Shown here: in pieces, positions 23,248 through 33,765 of the stretch
How the letters are laid out: each line of letters begins with the position of its first letter
Position numbering within the stretch: position 1 is the stretch's first letter
NCBI GenBank assembly: GCA_032716605.1
Contig: CM064480.1
Location: 49,343,398 to 49,407,397 of the forward strand
DNA length: 64,000 nucleotides
Direction: 5' to 3'
Origin: Paralithodes platypus
Lineage: Eukaryota > Arthropoda > Malacostraca > Decapoda > Lithodidae
Program-made: the position numbers and the translations under genes
Notes under the pieces: model-generated
Database searches by the model: none
Told to the model about the DNA's origin: nothing
The model's input: only the letters and a program-made list of their open reading frames with translations

Positions 23248-24631
23248 TTGCTGAAGATAACCAAGAAGTGTTGATTATTAAAGGGATAGAGAGTTAATGA
23301 TAAAGATGTACGGTCAGTCAGTCAGTAGCCAGCCCTTTCTCTATCAAGGGGGTAGGGAGGATCAGCAAGAGACTCGAGAAAGGATAACGAGGTGACAAGA
23401 GAAGAACACATAACAGTTCGCCCACAATAAGCAAGCACACAAGTATTCAGAAGCACCAATCACTCATCAGCCCCCGAAATGAATGGCTTCACCTTGGATG
23501 TACGGTACGGTACCGGTAGCAAAGGACAAATTATGAAATGAAGGATGGTGAAGCGATCAAGGCACACGTAAACAAGAAGTGTTGATTGCAATAGCACTTC
23601 CCCCGAATTGAATGGAAAGTGAGGCTATAATCTGATAAAGCACAGTGATAGCGAAAGGATACCGTAGCTATAGAAGTGTTGATAATAATAGATAACGAAG
23701 CGGAACTGATGTAATGAAAGCTGGTGAAGCGATAGAGCCACGAACAAAAAGAATAAACATTGATTGTGAAAGGAAACTGACCACAAAGGGAGCATTGATA
23801 ATAAGAGATAACGAAGTGGGACTAGCTATAATAAGAAGATTGGTGTAGCGATGTATAAAATAAAAAGTGTAGGTTATGATTTCCGAAAATACTAAAGAAG
23901 TGTTGATTATTCAAGGGAATTTTCACAAAGTTGATATTATATAGGTAACTGTTAAAAATGAAGACTGGTGAAGATATGGAACCCCGAGAAAAGAGCGGGG
24001 CTTATTAGAAGAATATTCATTGCCAAATTATAAGGAGCGCCGTGATATCGTGCATAATTTGATACACCACAGCGGATACATAACCATGGAGTTAACGTTA
24101 ATGAAAAGAAATAACGAAGCCGAACCTACACAATGTGGTCACTGGTGAAGCGATGAAGCTACAAGCAAAAACACAAAAACAAAGTTTTTATTACGACCGC
24201 ACTTCCCCCAGGATTGGATGGAGCGGAACCATAACCACAAGTGAAGTGTTGCATATAAGATAACAATGCAGAATTGATAAAGAATGGAGAGGTAATCGCA
24301 AAAAACACAAAAAAACGGTAATAATAATAATAATAAATACTAAAAATAATAATAAATAAAAATACTGATTATGAAATGGCACTGGCCACAAACAAATTGC
24401 TGATTAAAAGAGATAGCGAAAGTCGAAATGATGATATGAGGTAAACTAAAGCGATAGTGTCACAAGTAAAAAGAAGCATTGATTACAGCAGCCCTTCCCC
24501 CCGAATTGGATGGAGCGTCGCAGGTAATCTGATAACCAGTGGAAAGATCGATACAGAGGAAGTGTTGTTGATCGTAGAGGTAGTGAAGCGGAAACGATGG
24601 AATGAAGAATGGTGAAGCGATAGAACCTCAC
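23248..24631. repeat. N-family units, uninterrupted stretch
   Basis: The longest stretch of N units without a recognised insertion, apart from an unassigned lead-in at 23260-23500. CCCCCGAATTG-ATGGA, TAATCTGATAAA, GATAACGAAGCGGAACTGAT and GTGAAGCGAT recur with heavy divergence. Confidence 0.7.
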
Positions 24632-24985
24632 ATTAGGAGGGATGGGTCGTTTTTCTGGACCCCCTTCTCCCTCGAGTTTAACCCCATTAGTGTTGACATT
24701 TTAAGACGTTTGGCCCATAAGTTTGTCGATTTTAAAAACTTTCGTCCCATCTCTACATCAATATCAAGACTTTTCGTGCCATTTAGATGTCGATTTTCCT
24801 GACGAGCGATAGCGAGCCTATAATTTTAGGAGAAGCTGGCCTTCGGCCGGGACATTTTTCTATCGAAAAATTAACGAATTTATCTTGAAGAGGGGTCTAG
24901 GGGGTGTTTTTTGTTTAGCTTTATGAAGGTCTATCGAGGAAACTAAAAATTAAATTAATATATAAATATATAGACCCCCAAAATT
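24632..24985 (+). mobile_element. Family A MITE, copy 4
   Basis: Left border TTAGGAGGGATGGGTCG (TTAA decayed). Core GACGAGCGATAGCGAGCC, GGCCTTCGGCC hairpin and ACATTTTTC/GAAAAAT hairpin present; right end near TAGACCCCC. Inserted in an N unit. Confidence 0.8.
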
Positions 24986-25673
24986 AACCACTGTCTCCTT
25001 AAACAATGAAGTGTTGATTTTGATACGGGGTAGATAACCAAGAGTACGATTATAAAAGGAACTGGGTATAAATGAAGTGTTGATAAGAGATAACGAAGCT
25101 GAACTGAGGAATAGTGAAGGGAACGAGCCAGGTAAAACAAAAAAAATGCGTTTATAATGACAGCACTTCCCTGAAATTAGATGAAGCGCCGCGGAAAATC
25201 TGTTAAAACCACAATGATAGCAGGGACATAACCGCAGAAGAAGTGGTGATAACAGGACATACCGAACCGAAACCGGTGAAGAATGGTGCAGCGATAGGTC
25301 CGTACACTCTAACACACAAATCATGGCCCAGTAGGAACCCTAGAACAGCAAAAACGATCTTCCGAAATTTAATTAATATGTACAAAATGAAGGACAAGAT
25401 TCCATTAAATTCGGGATACCATCGAGAACGTCACGTCAAGCCACGATTTATCTCATTAACACATACATTCACACAAAACATGATTACGAAAGAAAGAGGA
25501 AGAAATGGATGGAGCGCCGCGAGTATAATCTTATAAACCACCGAGGTAGCGGATACATAATAACAGGGGAAACGTTGATAAAAGGAGCCTAAAGAAGAGG
25601 AACTGATAACAATGGCCAAGCGATCGAGCTACGAGAATAAAAGGAAAATTTTGATTATGTAAGGGCATATTTA

Positions 25674-25885
25674 CAGTCACTTCTAAACATTCGTGGACCC
25701 ATTATGTTCTTGATTATGCAAATAGAGTTATCTGGATTGATTTTTGAGATGGAACCTGCTTTTCAATAAATAGTATATATAGTTTTGTTGTTGATGTATA
25801 GAAAATTGTATTAATATATTTGTTTCCAGAGACATACTTCCATAACTAAAAATAGATGAGGTCCACGATTTTTTATGAGTGACTG
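25674..25885. mobile_element. Family K MITE (212 bp, TA flanks), copy 1
   Basis: Ends CAGTCACT and AGTGACTG (one decayed base inside), TA on both sides. Interior palindromic: ATTCGTGGACCCA near the left, GGTCCACGA near the right. The copy at 57965-58176 is also exactly 212 bp. TA duplication and CAGT-type ends fit Tc1/mariner MITEs. Confidence 0.88.
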
Positions 25886-25983
25886 TATGCGGACTAATTC
25901 GACTTGCTCGAATAATTTTAATCATCCCTAATGAGTATGATAATTCACCCCAATGTGTCTGCCTTGTTTCAATTGGATAACCT

Positions 25984-26030
25984 CGGCACAAGAAAAAAGG
26001 AGAGAAAAACAGCGGGTCACCCTCCTTAGC
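25984..26030 (+). repeat. Right-terminal fragment of family B
   Basis: A-rich GAGA tract, then CAGCGGGTCACCCTCCTTAG, matching the right end of B elements only. The rest of the element is missing. Confidence 0.55.
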
Positions 26031-26302
26031 CACGGTGGTGAAATTACCCCGAGGCAGTTGAAATGGTCAGAGTCGTTTGAATCGATCTGAGGCGGTGGAA
26101 GAGTGGATGAATTGGACTGAGTAAACATTAGGCCGAAGGTTCGAATTGGTTGAATTGGTCCCACCGGTTGAATTAGGTTGATAAGTCTAGTAGTAATCCA
26201 ATACTAGGCGGGTATCAACTGAATACAATCATCATATTCCTTTCAAATTCGTCCATACATATTAGAGAAAACATGTTCATTATTTCTAGTCAAGTCACTA
26301 AA
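26031..26302. other. Unassigned stretch before the 8-bp-duplication MITE
   Basis: Contains diverged short repeats around GAATTGGT (26087-26170). No gene seen. Confidence 0.4.
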
Positions 26303-26310
26303 GTCTGTTT

Positions 26311-26525
26311 GGTAAGAGTTGTGTTATCGGGCGTACCACTACCGACATACAGCATAATTCCTCTGTAAAACATTAACCTAACCAAACAACCTAACCTAAC
26401 CTAACCTAGTATTCATGTAGTACTGAGAATACTAGGTTAGGTTAGGTTTTTTAGATAGGTTAAGTATTTACAGATGATTTATGTTGTATGTCGGTAGTGG
26501 TACGCCCGATAACACAACTCTTACC
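26311..26525. mobile_element. 215 bp MITE with 8 bp target duplication
   Basis: Terminal inverted repeat of ~40 bp starting GGTAAGAGTTGTGTTATCGG, perfect at the ends. Direct repeat GTCTGTTT at 26303-26310 and 26526-26533. The 8 bp duplication fits hAT, P or Merlin groups; GG-initial ends fit Merlin best, as an inference. The loop contains (CCTAA)n on one side and (TTAGG)n on the other. Confidence 0.9.
26384..26453. repeat. Telomere-type (TTAGG)n inverted tract
   Basis: AACCTAACCTAACCTAACCTAG faces CTAGGTTAGGTTAGGTT across a ~25 bp loop at the centre of the MITE; only 3-4 units each side, cited in shortened form. It is part of the MITE's palindrome rather than a telomere. Confidence 0.8.
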
Positions 26526-26740
26526 GTCTGTTTCTTTTCAATTGTCGGTAAATTGCAAAGTTCCCATAAAAAAAATAAGTTATTTGAAAGATTTCGTAGT
26601 GAAATAGGGTGCTAATTATATTTACTTGGTCGTAATATGATTCAGAGACATCCTAGTTTCATATTTTTCCATTAAGTATCGATAAATTAGCTGCTAAGAG
26701 ATTCAATTTTACGTCAGTTGAATTAAAAAATTAAAGGCAC
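26526..26740 (+). repeat. Family I interspersed repeat, copy 1
   Basis: Shares TTTTCAA-TG-CGGTAAA, TGCAAAGTTCCCAT, TTGGTC-TA-TATGA and TATCGATAAAT with 52355-52800. At 52 kb an H MITE is inserted at a point where this copy is continuous. Confidence 0.7.
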
Positions 26741-27047
26741 TGGCGAAGTATCATACAAATCCGTCCATAATATTCTGAAGATCTTGCTAACAGACACACA
26801 ACGACGATCACATAAACTCCGCTAACTCACTTTGGAGGAGGGGAAAAGCATAAAATATAAAGTCGACTGATCAAATTGTGGACGTGTAAATCCCGCAGAG
26901 TGCCCCCATTACCCAAAGCACTTCACTGTAATAGGGTGGAGTGGTTGGACAAGTCAATTTATAGCCGTGATAATCAGATAAGTGGAGATTAACCCGATTC
27001 AAATGTATAATTAAGAAGATTCACCTCATTTTTTGGCGAATATATGG

Positions 27048-27230
27048 CGTTTCGATGTATACAGATGTCTAATGTTTTCTAAGCCAGCGATAGCGAGCCG
27101 GAATTTTGAGAGGATCCAGAATTTAGCCGAGACATTTTTCTAACGAAACATTTACAAATCTAGCTTGCAGGAAAATTGGTGGGCGGATTTCTGTAGCTTG
27201 AAGGAGGTCTTGGGAGGCATCTCTTTTATG
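27048..27230 (+). repeat. A/B core relic in Q array
   Basis: CAGCGATAGCGAGCC, GAGACATTTTTCTAACGAAA and ACAAATCTAGCTTG in the same order as A/B elements, without their termini. Confidence 0.6.
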
Positions 27231-27242
27231 TCCACAAGTTAA

Positions 27243-27449
27243 CCCTTTCAAGATCTAATACGTGTTAGTTTTCTATTATCTGCTGTTATTTGACGATTTT
27301 ATGAAGATTAGGAAAGAAATATGGAAGTCAGACGGTAGCTTGACATAGCCTTTATACCATATAATTCCCACAGATATTTCTTAAACTGTAACAAATCGTC
27401 TAATGATGGCCAGAATAAACTGTCGCAATGCGTTACAATCTTCAAAGGG
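27243..27449. mobile_element. Diverged D-superfamily MITE (207 bp)
   Basis: Begins CCCTTTCA and ends TCAAAGGG; flanked by TTAA at 27239-27242 and a decayed TTTA at the right. Interior half-sites (GACGATTTTAT; AATCGTCTAATGATGGCCAGA) match D. Same 207 bp length as intact D copies. Confidence 0.75.
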
Positions 27450-27521
27450 TTTAAAATCAAACTATATAAAATCGACTGATCCAATCGTAAACGTGTAAGT
27501 CCCACAGAGTGCCACCATTAC

Positions 27522-27899
27522 CGAAGGGAGCCAACCTCGCTTTTTTTTCTTTCTCTCCCTCTCTCTTTAGCTTGTATCCATGCGGCCCCATTCAGCCTAC
27601 TGTTTTAAGACGTTTACCCCCATCCAGGTGTCAATATTTTCCTGGCGAGCGGTAGCGAGCCAGGAATTTTTTTTTTTTTTTTTTGACTGCCAGCTAAATT
27701 TGTACATTTTTCGATAGAAAAATTTCTCCGGCGAAGCCGGATTTCTCCATACAATGTTGGCTCGCTTTCCCTCGCCAGGAAGAAATCGACACCTGGATGG
27801 GAATAAACGTCTTAAAACAGTTGGCTGAATGGGGCCGAAGGGATACAAGCCAAAGAGAGAGGGAGAGGAAGATAAAAAAAGCAAGGCGGGCTCCCTTAA
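27522..27899 (+). mobile_element. Family B MITE, copy 5
   Basis: Inserted in a Q unit. The right border is CTCCC-TTAA, the left is decayed (CGAAGGG). The other Q unit at 26911-26925 gives the empty site (CCATTACCCAAAG), consistent with a 4 bp duplication. An internal T20 tract lies near 27666-27685. Confidence 0.8.
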
Positions 27900-28082
27900 A
27901 GTACTTCCCTGCAATAGGACAGAGTGGCGGGACAAGTCAAGTTACGGCCTTGATAATGACATCAGTGGAGGTCCCTTACAATTATCCCAAAAAGTTGATC
28001 ACAAATGTATACACCAATTCCTCTCCTTTAACTGCATCACATTTAGAAGTTTCGCTACAATGATACTTATTGCCACAGTCAG

Positions 28083-28255
28083 GCATCATTTGTTTTTCTT
28101 GGCGAGCGATGGAGAGCGTGCATTTTAAGAAAAAACAGCCGAAAAATGAATAAATTTAGTTTGAAGTACGTAATTTTTCAAGTTTTTATGTTCGTTCGTG
28201 GGTCAGGGGAGACATGTATTTAATCTTCAAGGGGATCTAGGACAAATAAAAATAT
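28083..28255 (+). repeat. A/B core relic in Q array
   Basis: CTTGGCGAGCGATGGAGAGC, CAGCCGAAAAATGAATAAAT and TTTAGTTTGAAG in core order. Confidence 0.5.
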
Positions 28256-28468
28256 AAATACAAATATAATAAAATAAAAATAAATCAATAAATCAACTGA
28301 ACTAGCTGGCCAAGTGAATTTAGGGCCTGGCTAATCAGGACTAATCAGGCTAATATAGAAAAGCAAGAAATATAACTATAATTGATGGATTGGTGGATTT
28401 GGGAGTGGGAATGGAAGAGTTATAGGGGTGGTATATACATGGGAGAGATTTAGGGCTAGGTCATTATA

Positions 28469-28675
28469 GGTAGCGCCAACGAACTTGACAATTATCTCGA
28501 TCCCTGACCTCTTCGTAACTCAAAAGGACCTTTACCAAACTGGCTGTAAATTTCCATACCTATTTCCTGGTGGACTCTTCCCAAATGATAGAAATGTCAG
28601 ACATATTACTTTAATTCACTTTGAGTTATAAGAAGTTAAAGGGTCCAGATTATTGTCAAGTTCGTTGGCGCTACC
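28469..28675. mobile_element. Family O palindromic MITE (207 bp, TA flanks)
   Basis: TA then GGTAGCGCCAACGAACTTGA at the left, complement then TA at the right; near-perfect terminal inverted repeat of about 25 bp. Interior related to 13870-14068. TA duplication suggests Tc1/mariner mobilisation. Confidence 0.85.
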
Positions 28676-28799
28676 TACAGAGAATTAAGGTTAAGACTGA
28701 AATTAAAATACAGTAGAAGAATAAACAAAATCAGATGAAGTACCGGTATTCCGATAATTGAATGGCTGGCTATCCCGGCATTTGGAAACCCGATATTAT

Positions 28800-29188
28800 A
28801 CGGGGGTTCACAATTTTTTTTTTTTTTTTGTATCTCTCTCTCCTTATCTCTCTTTCCATGGCCTGTATCCATTCGGCCCCATTCAGCCAACTGTTTTAAG
28901 ACTTTTATCCCCATCCAGGTGTACATCTCTTCCTGGCAAGCGATAGCGAGCCAGCATTGTATGGAGAAATCCGGCTTCGCCGGAGACATTCTTCTATCGA
29001 AAAATACACATTTAGCTTGCTGTCTAAACAAAATTATATATATGTTGGCTCACTACCGCTCGCCAGGAAAATATTAATACCTGGATGGGGGTAAACTTCA
29101 TAAAACAGTAGGCTGAAGGGGGCCGAATGGATACAAGCCAATGAGAGAGGGAGAGAAAGAGAAACAAAACGAGGTGGGGTCCCATAAT
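28800..29188 (+). mobile_element. Family B MITE, copy 6
   Basis: All arm landmarks and the CCGGCTTCGCCGG hairpin intact (near 28972); borders decayed (GGGGGTTCAC; GGGGTCCCATAA). Confidence 0.8.
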
Positions 29189-29235
29189 GACTGGCTCTGG
29201 GCTGGAAAAACACGGTTATCGGAGGAATCATTATA

Positions 29236-29470
29236 AGGTATTTCGTTCCATGCAAGTGTCTAGATTTTCTTGGCAAGCGGTAGCGAGCCTATAATAGAAG
29301 ACAAATCAGCCGAAAAATGTACACATTTAGCTTTACGGGTGTTAGGAGGGGCATCTGTGTTTAGCTAGTATAGGGGGTCTTTGGAGGCATTTCGTCTGGC
29401 TTGAAGGAGGATTTGGTGGGCACTTTTTTTTAGCTTGAACTAGATCTACGTTGGCATTTTATTAGCCTGC
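29236..29470 (+). repeat. A/B core relic in Q array
   Basis: CTTGGCAAGCGGTAGCGAGCC, cited in part, then AGCCGAAAAATGTACACATT and TTTAGC, followed by several AGCTTGA-GGAG--CT phrases. Confidence 0.5.
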
Positions 29471-29511
29471 AGGAGATCTACAGTATACAGTATATACCAA
29501 ACATGAATGTA

Positions 29512-29764
29512 CACTCGGATACCATTGTTTCTAGCCCACTCATAAAAATTCGTTGACCCTCTATGTTTCTCTTTATGCAATCATATCTATCTGGATTGAT
29601 TTTTCGACAGAACTTTCATTTCAATAACTAGTATTTATAGTTTTGTAGTTGATGCATAGAACATTATATTCATGATTATGCTTCAAGAGATATATTTCCA
29701 ATATTGGAAATAGGTGAAATCCCCAAGTATTCGTGAATGGACTAGAAACTATGGTATCAGAGTG
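29512..29764. mobile_element. K-related MITE with TA flanks (253 bp)
   Basis: Ends CACTCGGATACCATTGTTTC and the complement of the right end GAAACTATGGTATCAGAGTG, TA on both sides. The interior (ATTCGTTGACCCTCTATG; GGATTGATTTTT) matches family K, so it is a longer K relative with different outer 35 bp. Confidence 0.8.
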
Positions 29765-29944
29765 TAAATTGAAATTAATTTAGTGCCTAGCTAATCAGAT
29801 GACTCATTCCAATAATTGAACGGCTGGGTCCCCCGGCATTTTGGAAACCCGATACAAAAATGGCTCTTGCTCTGAGCTCGGCAAACAGGCTTGTCAGGGG
29901 ATGTAGATACGGTACGGTACAGTTACACAATGCGCTCCTTCAGG

Positions 29945-30005
29945 TATCATGTTTTTCCAGGCGAGCGATAGCGAGCCTGCAATTAAAGAAAAAACGGTCT
30001 CAATT
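29945..30005 (+). repeat. Short A/B core relic
   Basis: GGCGAGCGATAGCGAGCCTG followed by CAATTAAAGAAAAAACGG, then interrupted by the D element at 30008. Confidence 0.55.
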
Positions 30006-30007
30006 AA

Positions 30008-30212
30008 CCCGTTCATTACCGGTCACATTTTGTATAACATTCTAGCAACTCTTAGACGATTTTATTTAACTTAGGAAGGTACACCTACCAACAAAAAGGC
30101 TACAGACTATCTTAATTCGTCCTTTTAGCCGTCATATATCCTACCCAAGCTTCATAAAATATTCTAAATGTTGCTGAAATTAACTAAAAAGATGTCGCCG
30201 GTATAGAAGAGG
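30008..30212. mobile_element. D-family MITE (205 bp)
   Basis: TTAA at 30004-30007 and 30213-30216; ends CCCGTTCATTACCGG and CCGGTATAGAAGAGG. Interior D half-sites present. It interrupts an A/B core relic. Confidence 0.82.
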
Positions 30213-30297
30213 TTAACTGAATAAAATAAAATAATAAAACATTGATGGCTCTGGGCAGGAAAACAGACAAGCCATGGTCACATCACATCATAGGAAG

Positions 30298-30520
30298 TTT
30301 CGACCGACCCAAGTATCAAGGTTTGCTTGGCGAACGGTAGCAGGCCTGCAATTTATGAGAAAGCCACCCTCAGCAGGGACGTTCTTCTGCCGAAAGATGT
30401 AGACATTTAACATGAAGGGGATCTGGAGAGGCATTTTTATGTTTATATTGTTATTATATAATTATGTATTATACTGTATATTAGTTTGTAGGGGGTCTGG
30501 GGAAGCCTTCTTTTAGCTTG
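30298..30520 (+). repeat. A/B core relic in Q array
   Basis: TGCTTGGCGAACGGTAGCAG, GGGACGTTCTTCTGCCGAAA and GATGTAGACATTT in core order; the hairpins are partly decayed. Confidence 0.5.
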
Positions 30521-30709
30521 AAGAGGAGTTTGATGGCCGTTTTTATTTAATTTTGTTTTTATATTATTTAAAAACAAAAATTGTGTATGTTAAACTTGAA
30601 TGTAAGTAAAGGTAAGTGGCTAGACAAGTGAAGGTAAGGCCAGGTTAATCAAACGAAGCATTCCGATAACTGAATGGCTGGCCCTCCCGGCATTTGGATA
30701 CCCCGATAC

Positions 30710-31144
30710 TTGACTTAATTAATCAAATAAATAAGAAACAAGAAAAAACTGTTGTCACTTACGATTTTAGCACATTATATACAAGCATTCCTCATGATAC
30801 ATTAATACTATCCCTGGAAAATATAATTAGTAAATGTTTCTCTAATTTGAAAAGGAAATATACTAAAATTATAATTTTTGAAGCTTTTTGGATTAATGCG
30901 TCCCCCCAAAAATTAATAATTAAAAAAAAAAATCCCCCATGAACAGTATTAGATTCCCAATAGACAACACCTTTATTTTAATGTGGCGATTTCTTACTGA
31001 AGCAATATATAGGCATACCCATGGGAACATAAATCGGGCCATATTTTGCTAAGCTGTATCTTCATTATTAAGAATGTAATTACATACAAGATAACACTCA
31101 GGCAAATTATGAAACATGTACAAAACAAAATAAAGATACATTGA

Positions 31145-31198
<54 letters not shown>

Positions 31199-31465
31199 CA
31201 GCGGCAACGTCTTTGATAAAACTAAAACTGGCATCTACCCTGAAGATCTTATTTTAAATAAAGAAACTTATTCTGATAATAAAGCTTCATTCCTAGATAT
31301 CAAAATAGAGGTCACAAATAAAACGTTTGTAACAAAACTATATGACAAACGAAAAAAAATCCACTTCCATATAGTTAATTGTCCCTTTTTTGCGGAAACA
31401 TCCCCAAACAACAAAGCGATGGTGTTATTACATCCCAACTAATACGGTACAGTAGTCTGCTAAAT
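30710..31465 (+). pseudogene. Penelope-like element reverse transcriptase relic
   Basis: Three collinear patches on the plus strand match Penelope-like RT by motif. The frame at 30694-30942 holds TYDFSTLYTSIPHD, the characteristic finger/palm motif (residues ~23-36). The stretch near 31010-31070 reads GIPMGT and a LYLHY-like patch, broken by stops. The stretch near 31225-31440 reads IYPEDLILN, then SFLDIKIEV and KLYDKRKK, the region after the catalytic box in these elements. A (TA)n tract (31149-31193) sits in the middle, about where the catalytic motif would be expected, and no GIY-YIG endonuclease is recognisable downstream. Heavily decayed and inactive. Its left end abuts the Q-array phrase CCCGATAC. 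Confidence 0.8.
31149..31193. repeat. (TA)n microsatellite inside the Penelope-like relic
   Basis: About 45 bp of TA dinucleotides separating the palm patch from the C-terminal patch. Confidence 0.97.
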
Positions 31466-31555
31466 ATGAAGTTTGCTTAGAGGCAAGTAAGATGCTTTTG
31501 AAATAATTGTTGAAACAAAGATAAAAACATACCTTGTACAACGATATTATTACAA

Positions 31556-31885
31556 ATCATGTGCGGAGTTACATGGAGGGATAGACAGACGAATGAGGAA
31601 GTAAGAAGGAGGTGTGGTGTGGAGGTAGATGTGCTGGAAAGTGTGAAAAGGAACAACTTGAGATGGTTCGGCCATATGGAACGTATGGAAAGCGAGAGAT
31701 TGACTAAGAGGGTGTACGAGAGCGAGGTGGAAGGACAGAGAGGGAGAGGTGGAAGGATGGAGAGAGGAAGTATATGAATGAAGGCGGTGCTGGTTGGGAG
31801 GAGGGGCGTCGACTGACTGGGGACAGAGGTGTATGGGAGCAGTTCGTTCGTGGCCACCCCTTCGGGGATCACGGCGTCAGGCAAT
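31556..31885 (+). pseudogene. LINE C-terminal remnant with (ATAG)n tail
   Basis: The frame from 31559 reads VTWRDRQTNEEVRRRCGVEV, then LRWFGHMERM and ERLTKRVYESEVEGQRGRGG. This is the C-terminal tail common to several non-LTR retrotransposon RT proteins (a W-D--TN-E---R pattern followed by LRWFGH-ERM). After the stop at 31775-31777, further sequence ends in GATAGATAGATAGATG, a short tandem tail like those of some LINEs. The RT domain itself is missing. Clade not assigned. Confidence 0.7.
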
Positions 31886-32215
31886 AGATAGATAGATAGA
31901 TGTATCAGATATTTAAAACATAATACATAGGTAAATTATGCTAACAGACATATATATTCGATGTAGAGTGACACATGCCCAAAATATAACATAGCTACCA
32001 GACTTTTGAAATGGTGGTCGAGGTGCTGATCCTATCTGAATAGGGGTTTCAGTGTCCATTGTCTTCCAGAGCTCGATCTCTCTGTATCTGATACTAGATC
32101 TCTTTCTTTTTCTATCATTTTTTATATAACCAATTTTTCGTCTACTCGATTTTTGATGAGAAAATAGGACTTCCCCGATTAAATGAATAACAGACATACC
32201 GGTACGACATTTCCC
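31886..32215. other. Unassigned AT-rich stretch
   Basis: No gene, RNA or repeat recognised. Confidence 0.4.
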
Positions 32216-32218
32216 TTA

Positions 32219-32435
32219 AGCCGGTATCACACGAGCGCTTTTTCCCTCAACATTTATCCTCAACACTGGTCTGGCAGCTTTTGAGGGAAACATCTAAAAT
32301 AATTCGGTTAACTAAATTCATCTACCATCAGTTTAGTTTCCGATAACCATTGCACAATATTCCAGAAATGTCACCAGAAAATTGTTGATCATCGAATGTT
32401 GACTATAATAGCTCTCGGGTGATACTATACTATAC
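32219..32435. mobile_element. Family H MITE, copy 1
   Basis: Left end AAGCCGGTATCACACGAGCG; right end CTCTCGGGTGATACTA is a decayed complement. Interior phrases (CAACACTGGTCTGGCAGCTT; TTCCAGAAATGTCACCAG; TTGATCATCGAATGTTGAC) match 52424-52644 in the opposite orientation. Confidence 0.75.
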
Positions 32436-32514
32436 TAGTTTTTCTCAGCGGTCAAACACTATGCACCAGGTATTATGGAGATACCTGGTTCGCCACAAGT
32501 GCAACAGAAAACCG

Positions 32515-32888
32515 GCTAAGGGGAGATGGTACATTTTTTGGGCGATTTTTGCATGTATTCATTATTTTTCTAGTTTCCTCCCTAAACCTCCATCAAATTT
32601 AAAAAAAAACATCCATTAGATCCCCCTTCTAGATTAATTTGTAAATTTTTCGGTAAAAAAAAATGCCCTGGCCGAAGGCCGGTTCTTCCAACATTACAGG
32701 CTCACTATCGTTCGCCAGGGAAAAAATTGACACCTAAATAGCACGAAAGGTCTAAATATTGACAAAGAAATGTGGCAAAAGGTCTTAAAATCGACTAACT
32801 AATGGGGCAAACATCTTAACATCTGAAAACTAATGGGGCTAAACATGAGGGAGAAAAGTGACCAGAAAAACGACCCATGTCCCCTTAA
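32515..32888 (-). mobile_element. Family A MITE, copy 5 (minus, full length)
   Basis: Both borders visible: CTAAGGGGAGATGG at the left and CATGTCCCCTTAA at the right, giving a ~13 bp terminal inverted repeat. Length ~374 bp matches copy 1. The hairpin GGCCGAAGGCC is intact. Confidence 0.82.
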
Positions 32889-33097
32889 AGCGAGTTACTG
32901 TGGCCTAATGAAATCCACCTGTCTTGCTATTTTACCTTGAGAAGTGTGGTTGACTACAGCCACCGGTATATACTGTATTATTCATATATTTAATTTACTT
33001 TGTCCCCTAGTTGTCCTAATCTCAACTCTTTTCACATGTGTGTATGTAGGCTAGGATATACAGTATGTGTTATGTGTGTGTGTGTAGACTAGGATAA

Positions 33098-33128
<31 letters not shown>

Positions 33129-33382
33129 CTAGGTTAAGTGTGTGTATATATGTGTGTAGGGTACGGTACATGTGTGCATGTAAGCTACGTGTGTGTGTGT
33201 GAGATGGTGATGATCGGAGTCTATATGCTAGGCTACGTGTGTGTATGTGCCTATTAGTGAGCTTTATCGTTTCCATAATTATACGGTACCGGACAAGTAC
33301 GTACCGGTACCTATGATCTTGCATATACTGTATAGTATTTAGTAAGATTTATCCTTATGAGTTTTCCAAGAATATATTTGTC
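32889..33382. repeat. GT-rich low-complexity stretch
   Basis: Diverged TGTGTG tracts with TAGGCTA-G-TA interruptions from 33035 to 33255, including (GT)15 around 33097-33125. The rest is unassigned. Confidence 0.8.
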
Positions 33383-33765
33383 TTAAGGGGAGGTATAGGG
33401 TTTCCTGGACCCCCTTTTCCCTCATGCTAAACCCCATTAATATTCAGATTGTAAGACGTTCGGCCCATTAGTTTGGAGGTTTTACCACCTTTTGCCCAAT
33501 TTCCTTGTCCATTTTATTACCTTTCGTGCCATTTAGGTGTCGATTTTGTCCTAGCGAGCGATAGCGAGCCTGTATTTTTAAGAAAAACCGGCCTTCGGCC
33601 GGGATATTTTTCTACCGAAAAATGTACAAATTTATCTTGAAGGGGGGGGGGGGGGTCTAGATATTTGTGTTTGTTTTATGTTTTTTTTAAGCTTGATGGA
33701 GGTCTAGAGAGAAAACTAAAACAATATATAAATGAATAAATAAAGAGACAAAAAAAAAAAAAAAA
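33383..33765 (+). mobile_element. Family A MITE, copy 6
   Basis: Left border TTAAGGGGAGGTATAGGG. Core GCGAGCGATAGCGAGCC, CCGGCCTTCGGCCGG and ATTTTTC/GAAAAAT hairpins intact; a G14 run at 33640-33653. The right end dissolves into an A15 run, so the terminus is lost. Confidence 0.78.

Larger units (their letters stand above)
26835..30715. repeat. Q family: diverged tandem array
   Basis: Repeated landmarks: CAGAGTGCC(C/A)CCATTACC (26895, 27503), GGACAAGTCAA-TTA--GCC (26947, 27930), GAATGGCTGG-C--CCCGGCA followed by TTTGGA-ACCC (28757, 29820, 30672) and ATGGCTCTGGGC-GGAAAA (29194, 30245). A ~600 bp offset is visible before insertions are counted. Degenerate copies of the A/B core occur within the units, so the core may belong to the unit itself. 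Confidence 0.65.

Noticed and set aside
26384..26453. True telomere or interstitial telomere
   Set aside because: Only 3-4 TTAGG units per side, arranged as an inverted pair inside a MITE.
33070..33324. 84-codon minus-strand frame rich in His/Thr
   Set aside because: Encoded by GT-rich low-complexity DNA.
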